Source of the DNA: DATBVX01 sp963695985
GTDB taxonomy: Bacteria; Pseudomonadota; Gammaproteobacteria; Steroidobacterales; Steroidobacteraceae
Assembly: GCA_963695985.1 (NCBI GenBank)
Contig: CAVOIC010000010.1
Location: 116,226-180,225, forward strand
DNA length: 64,000 bases
Reading direction: 5' to 3'
Part shown: positions 60,050 through 64,000 of the stretch, piece after piece
Layout of the letters: each line of letters starts with the position of its first letter
Position numbering within the stretch: position 1 is the first letter of the stretch
Position numbers and translations under genes: made by a program
Notes under the pieces: generated by a model
Database searches by the model: none
Seen by the model: the letters and a program-made list of their open reading frames with translations, nothing else
What the model was told of the DNA's origin: nothing

Positions 60050-61143
60050 GCGCGCGCCTTGTCGGGATACAGGGCCAGGAGACCCGCGCGTGTCGCCGCG
60101 GCTACGCCGCGTTCGGTGATCAGTCCGGTGACCAGGTGCGCCGGCGTCACGTCGAATGCCGGATTGCGCGCGCGGCTGCCGGGCGCCGCCACCTCGACGG
60201 TCGTGCGCTCGCCCGCGGCCGTTCGACCCTCCACGTGCGTGAGCTCGCGCGTGGAGCGCTCCTCGATCGGAATGTCACGCAGCCCGTCGGCAATGCTCCA
60301 ATCGATCGACGAGCACGGCAGTGCGACGTAGAACGGGACGCCGTTGTCACGCGCGGCGAGTGCCTTGAGGTAGGTGCCGATCTTGTTAGCCACGTCGCCG
60401 CTCGCCGTCGTGCGATCGCTCCCCACGAGACACAGATCGACTTCACCTCGCTGCATGAGGTGTCCGCCCGCGTTGTCGGCGATGAGCGTGTGCGGAACGC
60501 CGTGTGCCCCAAGCTCGAACGCGGTGAGCGATGCGCCTTGATTGCGTGGGCGCGTCTCGTCGACGAACACGTGCACGGGCACGCCGCCATCGTGTGCCGC
60601 GTAGATGGCCGCGAGGGCAGTGCCCCAGTCCACGCAGGCGAGCCACCCGGCATTGCAATGCGTGAGGATATTGACGGGTCGCTCGGGATGGCGTCGCGCC
60701 AGCTCGCCGATGACCGCTGCGCCGTGCTGACCGATGAGACGGCAGGTCTCAACGTCTTCGTCGGCAATCGCGGCTGCCTCCCGGTACGCGAGTGACGCAC
60801 GCTGGGCGGTCGGCGCGGGTTTCAACACACCGGCCATGCGCGCCAGCGCCCATTGCAGATTGACCGCGGTCGGACGCGTCGCCGCGAGAGTTTCGAGCGC
60901 GTGCTTCAGATTGGCGTCGCTGGAATCGGTGCGCATCGCGAGTGCGACACCGTAGGCCGCCGTGGCGCCGATCAGCGGCGCCCCGCGCACGACCATGTCA
61001 CGGATCGCTTCGGCTGCTTCGGCCAGGGTTGCCAGCCGCCGTTGTCCGAACTCGAATGGGAGCTTGGTCTGATCGATGACCAGGACAGACCAGCCGTCTT
61101 CGGCCAGCTCGATGGAACGATAGTGTCGGCCGCCGACTTTCAT
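60046..61143 (-). CDS. mtnA: Methylthioribose-1-phosphate isomerase
   Basis: A 365-residue isomerase of the eIF2B-alpha-like family, converting MTR-1-P to MTRu-1-P in methionine salvage. The catalytic Cys is in LTHCNAGWL (about residue 160) and the Asp in GSDRTTASGDVANKIGTY (about 240); RGAPLIGATAAYG near residue 53 is also typical. It is translated with the downstream class II aldolase. It follows mtnC after 28 bases. Confidence 0.96.
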   Translation of the reverse strand: MKVGGRHYRSIELAEDGWSVLVIDQTKLPFEFGQRRLATLAEAAEAIRDMVVRGAPLIGATAAYGVALAMRTDSSDANLKHALETLAATRPTAVNLQWALARMAGVLKPAPTAQRASLAYREAAAIADEDVETCRLIGQHGAAVIGELARRHPERPVNILTHCNAGWLACVDWGTALAAIYAAHDGGVPVHVFVDETRPRNQGASLTAFELGAHGVPHTLIADNAGGHLMQRGEVDLCLVGSDRTTASGDVANKIGTYLKALAARDNGVPFYVALPCSSIDWSIADGLRDIPIEERSTRELTHVEGRTAAGERTTVEVAAPGSRARNPAFDVTPAHLVTGLITERGVAAATRAGLLALYPDKARA

Positions 61144-61171
61144 ACGGGTTCAGTCTGCTAACGATCCGGTG

Positions 61172-61885
61172 TCAGATCAAGCGGACTTCACCAAAGTGGG
61201 TGATGACCGGGTGCGAGGTCGGCGCAGGGCCCTCCGCTCGCCGCACCAGGACTGTTGCGAGTCCGGCATCGCGCGCGGCTTCGAGTTCCTCGACGATATC
61301 GCTGAAAAACAGCACCCCGGGAGGATCGCGGCCCATGTCGCTCACGATGCGCCGGTAGCTCTCCGCGGATCGCTTGGGTCCGGTTCGGGTGTCGTAATAG
61401 CCGCGAATGTAACCGTCCAGCGGCCCGACCACGCTGTGGGCGAACAGCAGGCGTTGGGCTTCGACGCTGCCGGAAGAGTAGATCCGGATGTCGGCGCCCT
61501 GGGCCACCCACGCTGTAAACGCCACAGGGACATCGGGGTAAACATGGCCGCGCAACTCGCCGCGCTCGTAACCTGCGCGCCAGATCAATCCCTGGAGCTG
61601 CTTGAGACCGGTCGACTTGTCGTCGGCATCCATGCGACGCAGGACTTCTGCTTCGAGTGCATGAGGGTTCACGCGCTGGCGCAGAAACTCCGCGAGCGAC
61701 CCGGCACCGCTCTCGCGAGCGATGACTTCGCTGGCGGCGACGACCTCCGGATCGGCCGCATGCTCCGAGAGGAACGCTCTCAGGCTGCGCCTGGCATACG
61801 GGAACAACGTGTCATAGACGAACGCGATCGAGGTCGTGGTGCCCTCGACATCGAGGAGCAGACCGCGGCCTGGGAAGTCGATCAC
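61172..61885 (-). CDS. mtnC: Acireductone synthase (enolase-phosphatase)
   Basis: A 237-residue HAD-family bifunctional enzyme that forms acireductone from DK-MTP-1-P. HAD motifs: LLLDVEGTTTSIAFVYDTLFPYA, IYSSGSVEAQRLLFAHS, GYYDTRTGPKRSAESY and VLFFSDIVEELEAARDAG. The GTG at 61885 is chosen because it overlaps the mtnD stop (GTGA) and gives the normal length. The frame is open upstream. Confidence 0.95.
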   Translation of the reverse strand: MIDFPGRGLLLDVEGTTTSIAFVYDTLFPYARRSLRAFLSEHAADPEVVAASEVIARESGAGSLAEFLRQRVNPHALEAEVLRRMDADDKSTGLKQLQGLIWRAGYERGELRGHVYPDVPVAFTAWVAQGADIRIYSSGSVEAQRLLFAHSVVGPLDGYIRGYYDTRTGPKRSAESYRRIVSDMGRDPPGVLFFSDIVEELEAARDAGLATVLVRRAEGPAPTSHPVITHFGEVRLI

Positions 61886-62442
61886 GCGTGCGACGGCGCG
61901 ATGTACCGCGGCCCCCAGCAGACGGGGGCATATTGAGCGTGTACTCCGTCGTCGAAGTACTGCGGTGTCCAGCCGCTCGGATCGACGAAGAGTCGTATGG
62001 CGCGGATGCGCCGGTCTGCGCAGAGATCGAACCAATGGCGAGTGCCGGCCGGAACACGCAGCAGGTCTCCCGCCTCGACCTGGACGGCGTACACCGGCGC
62101 CTGCGCCGGCCGAATGAAAAAAAGGCCCGCTCCGTCCAGGATGAACCGCACTTCGTCCTCGGCGTGCGCATGCTCCCTGTTGAACTTCGCGAGCATGGCG
62201 TCGAGTCCTGGCGTGTCGGGCCCCACGTCGATGACGTCAGCGGTCACGTAACCGCCGGATTTTTTCAGCCGCTCGATTTCTGGTGCGTACGCTTGCAGCA
62301 CAGCGGCGGAGTCAGCGCCTGGCGCGATGCGCCCCGCCACGTCCCAGCGCTCGTAGGACAGTCCAGACTGCGCCACGAATGACGCGATCTCGTGTGGATC
62401 GTCGATTTGCCGCCGCTCGGCGGGAATTGATATTGAGGCCAT
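61882..62442 (-). CDS. mtnD: Acireductone dioxygenase
   Basis: A 186-residue cupin that cleaves acireductone (to the methionine keto acid and formate with iron, or methylthiopropionate and CO with nickel). Metal ligands: the H-x-H of REHAHAEDEVRFILDG (with the following Glu) and the later His of GTRHWFDLC. The start at 62442 fits; the frame is open further. It overlaps mtnC by four bases and follows mtnB by 13 bases. Confidence 0.95.
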   Translation of the reverse strand: MASISIPAERRQIDDPHEIASFVAQSGLSYERWDVAGRIAPGADSAAVLQAYAPEIERLKKSGGYVTADVIDVGPDTPGLDAMLAKFNREHAHAEDEVRFILDGAGLFFIRPAQAPVYAVQVEAGDLLRVPAGTRHWFDLCADRRIRAIRLFVDPSGWTPQYFDDGVHAQYAPVCWGPRYIAPSHA

Positions 62443-62455
62443 CGATGCAAACTCC

Positions 62456-63112
62456 TCAGCTGAGCGCAGGGGCGTAGCGCGCCCGCGCGATAAGGACCTC
62501 AAACAGGAATTCGAGAATCTCGACGTGCCGACGCGCCTCGTCGAGATCGCGACCCCAGGTATAGAGCCCGTGACCACGCACCAGAAAGGCATGTCCAGGT
62601 GCGCCTTGGCCGAATCTTAGCGCAACCGTCCGAGCCATCATCGGCATGTCCTGACTGTTATCGAGGATGGGAATCGTGATTCGTGTGTCATGGGTCGTCA
62701 CACCCGAGAGGCCTTTGAGCATCTCGTAGCCTGCGATCTCGAGGGCCCCGCTGCCGAAATGGACATCAGAGAGCACGGTAGCGGGGACGGAATGGGTGTG
62801 TAGGACTGCTTCGATCCCCGGTCGGTGCGCGAGTGCCGCATGCAGCAGTGTTTCCGCGGAGGGGCGGGGCGAAGTCTCATCGACCCGCTGGCCGTCGGCA
62901 TCGACAACAGTGAAGTCGGCTGCGACCAGGCGGCTCTTGTCGCGGCCGGAGGCCGTAATCAGCAGATGCAGGGGAGCGCGGCCCAGCACGACGCTGTAGT
63001 TGCTGCTGGTGCCGACAGACCAGCCGCGGCTGTAGAAGAGCCGTCCGATCTCGCGCAGCGCTTCGATCTGCGCGCCCCAGGGCTCGATCTTGATGGCTGC
63101 GGGCTTGGTCAC
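62456..63112 (-). CDS. mtnB: Methylthioribulose-1-phosphate dehydratase
   Basis: About 218 residues, a class II aldolase-fold zinc enzyme that dehydrates MTRu-1-P. Conserved parts: FYSRGWSVGTSSNYSV near residue 27, LITASGRDKSRL, AVLHTHSVPATVLSD (His ligands), FGSGALEIAGYEMLKGLSG and LVRGHGLYTWGRDLDEA. A GTG at 63112 is the chosen start; a TTG at 63148 is possible. With mtnD, mtnC and mtnA it forms the main methionine salvage route. Confidence 0.92.
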   Translation of the reverse strand: MTKPAAIKIEPWGAQIEALREIGRLFYSRGWSVGTSSNYSVVLGRAPLHLLITASGRDKSRLVAADFTVVDADGQRVDETSPRPSAETLLHAALAHRPGIEAVLHTHSVPATVLSDVHFGSGALEIAGYEMLKGLSGVTTHDTRITIPILDNSQDMPMMARTVALRFGQGAPGHAFLVRGHGLYTWGRDLDEARRHVEILEFLFEVLIARARYAPALS

Positions 63113-63178
63113 GGCACAAGTATGCAAATGCCGGACGAGGTTCGGCAAATGCCTGTAGCCGCCGACCCGGCTGCTGGC

Positions 63179-64000
63179 TCAACGCGCGTGAGCGAGCTGG
63201 CCGCCGACGTAGGTCCTGAACACCGCGCGATCGTCTGCCAGCGTCATGAGCAGGAACAGGCGTTCCTCGAGAGTCGCAGCCAGCGCCATGCGCCGCGCGA
63301 GTAAGGGCGTGGCGGCGAGATCGAGGACGATGAAGTCGGCTTCGTTGCCGGGCCTGAAGCTTCCGATCCGGTCGTCGAGATCGAGCGCGCGGGCGGCGCC
63401 CAGCGTCGCGAGATAGAACGCGTTCAGCGCCGAAAGACTGTGATGGCGCAGCTGCGCCACCTTGTAGGCCTCATCCAGCACGCGCAGCAGGCCGAAACTC
63501 GTGCCGCCGCCGACATCGGTGCCGAGCGCGACGCGCACCCCGGCCGTGGTGGCGCGCCGCAAATCGAACAGTCCGCTGCCCATCACCAGGTTGCAGGTCG
63601 GGCAATGGACGAGGGCGGAGTGCGTTTGCGCCAGGCGGGCGAGGTCCGCCGCGTCGAGCCAGATGCCATGCGCGAGGACTGAGCGGCGACGCAACAGGCC
63701 CACGTGGTCGTAAACATCGAGATAGCTGCGACGTTCCGGGAAGAGTTCCGCGACCCAGGCCACTTCTTCCTCGTTTTCACCGATGTGCGTGTGGACGTAG
63801 ACGTCGGGGTGCTCCTGCGCCAAGCGACCGGCCGCCGCCAGCTGCTCGGGTGTAGAGGTGGGCGCGAAGCGCGGTGTGATCGCATATTGCAGGCGGTCCT
63901 TGCCATGCCAACGCTCGATCAGCGCTTTCGATTCGGCGTAGCCGGAGCTCGCCGTATCGCGCAGATCCTCCGGGCAGTTGCGATCCATCATTACTTTGCC
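63179..64000 (-). CDS. guaD: Guanine deaminase, partial (5' end outside the window)
   Basis: The C-terminal ~273 residues of guanine deaminase, which turns guanine to xanthine. The frame continues without a start to the right edge (the edge codons read GKVMMDRNCPEDL, a known internal GuaD sequence). Motifs: VHTHIGENEEEVAWV, VLAHGIWLDAADLARL, HCPTCNLVMGSGLFDL and ALGTDVGGGTSFGLLRVLDEAYKVAQL, with the final GNEADFIVLDLAATPL and RTYVGGQL. It is upstream of mtnB on the same strand with a 66-base gap. Methionine salvage releases adenine, so a purine deaminase nearby is plausible. Confidence 0.92.
   Translation of the reverse strand, partial: GKVMMDRNCPEDLRDTASSGYAESKALIERWHGKDRLQYAITPRFAPTSTPEQLAAAGRLAQEHPDVYVHTHIGENEEEVAWVAELFPERRSYLDVYDHVGLLRRRSVLAHGIWLDAADLARLAQTHSALVHCPTCNLVMGSGLFDLRRATTAGVRVALGTDVGGGTSFGLLRVLDEAYKVAQLRHHSLSALNAFYLATLGAARALDLDDRIGSFRPGNEADFIVLDLAATPLLARRMALAATLEERLFLLMTLADDRAVFRTYVGGQLAHAR

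Overview
This is a GC-rich chromosomal segment of a gammaproteobacterium. The evidence is the block ygfB-pepP-ubiH-ubiI facing zapB-like/zapA/6S RNA/ygfA, the pmbA-darP pair, coq7-type ubiquinone synthesis, a Vfr/Clp-like Crp protein, rplM-rpsI, and purE/purK. Overall gene content suggests a Steroidobacterales/Nevskiales/Xanthomonadales-like lineage; this placement is inference only.

Layout. 0-3.1 kb: three overlapping or closely spaced genes for exported proteins of unknown role, one with EF-hand-like calcium loops, then two tiny genes. 3.1-19 kb: mostly housekeeping: an ExeA-type ATPase fused to an FHA domain, purK/purE, darP, pmbA, a degenerate GGDEF-EAL protein broken by a frameshift, a YihY-family membrane protein, purC, djlA, rpe, an orphan modA under a perfect ModE-like palindrome and bracketed by a duplicated rpe 3' end, a Crp-like regulator with an acidic tail, coq7, rplM-rpsI and tRNA-Gln(CUG). 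19-26.8 kb: a tightly packed six-gene operon resembling hydrogenase-4/complex I whose large subunit lacks all the NiFe cysteines (an Ehr-type complex), followed by a redoxin gene. 27-37.7 kb: rpiA, a 20-residue Lys/Ala peptide gene with its own promoter, an EVE-domain gene, ygfA, 6S RNA, zapA and a ZapB-like gene on the minus strand; ygfB, pepP, ubiH, ubiI, cfa and an acyl-CoA dehydrogenase on the plus strand.

37.7-42.9 kb is the main accessory region: an array of about eight integron gene cassettes separated by attC sites, with no integron integrase in the window (a CALIN or the distal part of a chromosomal integron). It carries lipoproteins, a small membrane protein, a DUF985 cupin, a two-gene cassette with a VOC enzyme, a 19-codon ORF, and two related proteins with HEPN-like motifs.

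43-64 kb: phhB-ispG, an NTF2-like lipoprotein, a DUF885 peptidase-like protein, cmoA-ICMT-chorismate mutase, a CPBP protease, a tandem glycine riboswitch with an intrinsic terminator driving gcvT-gcvH-gcvPA(frameshifted)-gcvPB and an APC permease, a sulfatase, a THI5/SsuA-like protein, small genes of unknown origin, and a methionine-salvage operon (mtnB-mtnD-mtnC-mtnA) whose last gene is a class II aldolase that could add a second, dihydroxyacetone-phosphate-type branch. A guanine deaminase gene runs off the right edge. Three single-base frameshifts in otherwise intact genes (about 10.2, 40.07 and 52.52 kb) may be real or may be sequence errors.
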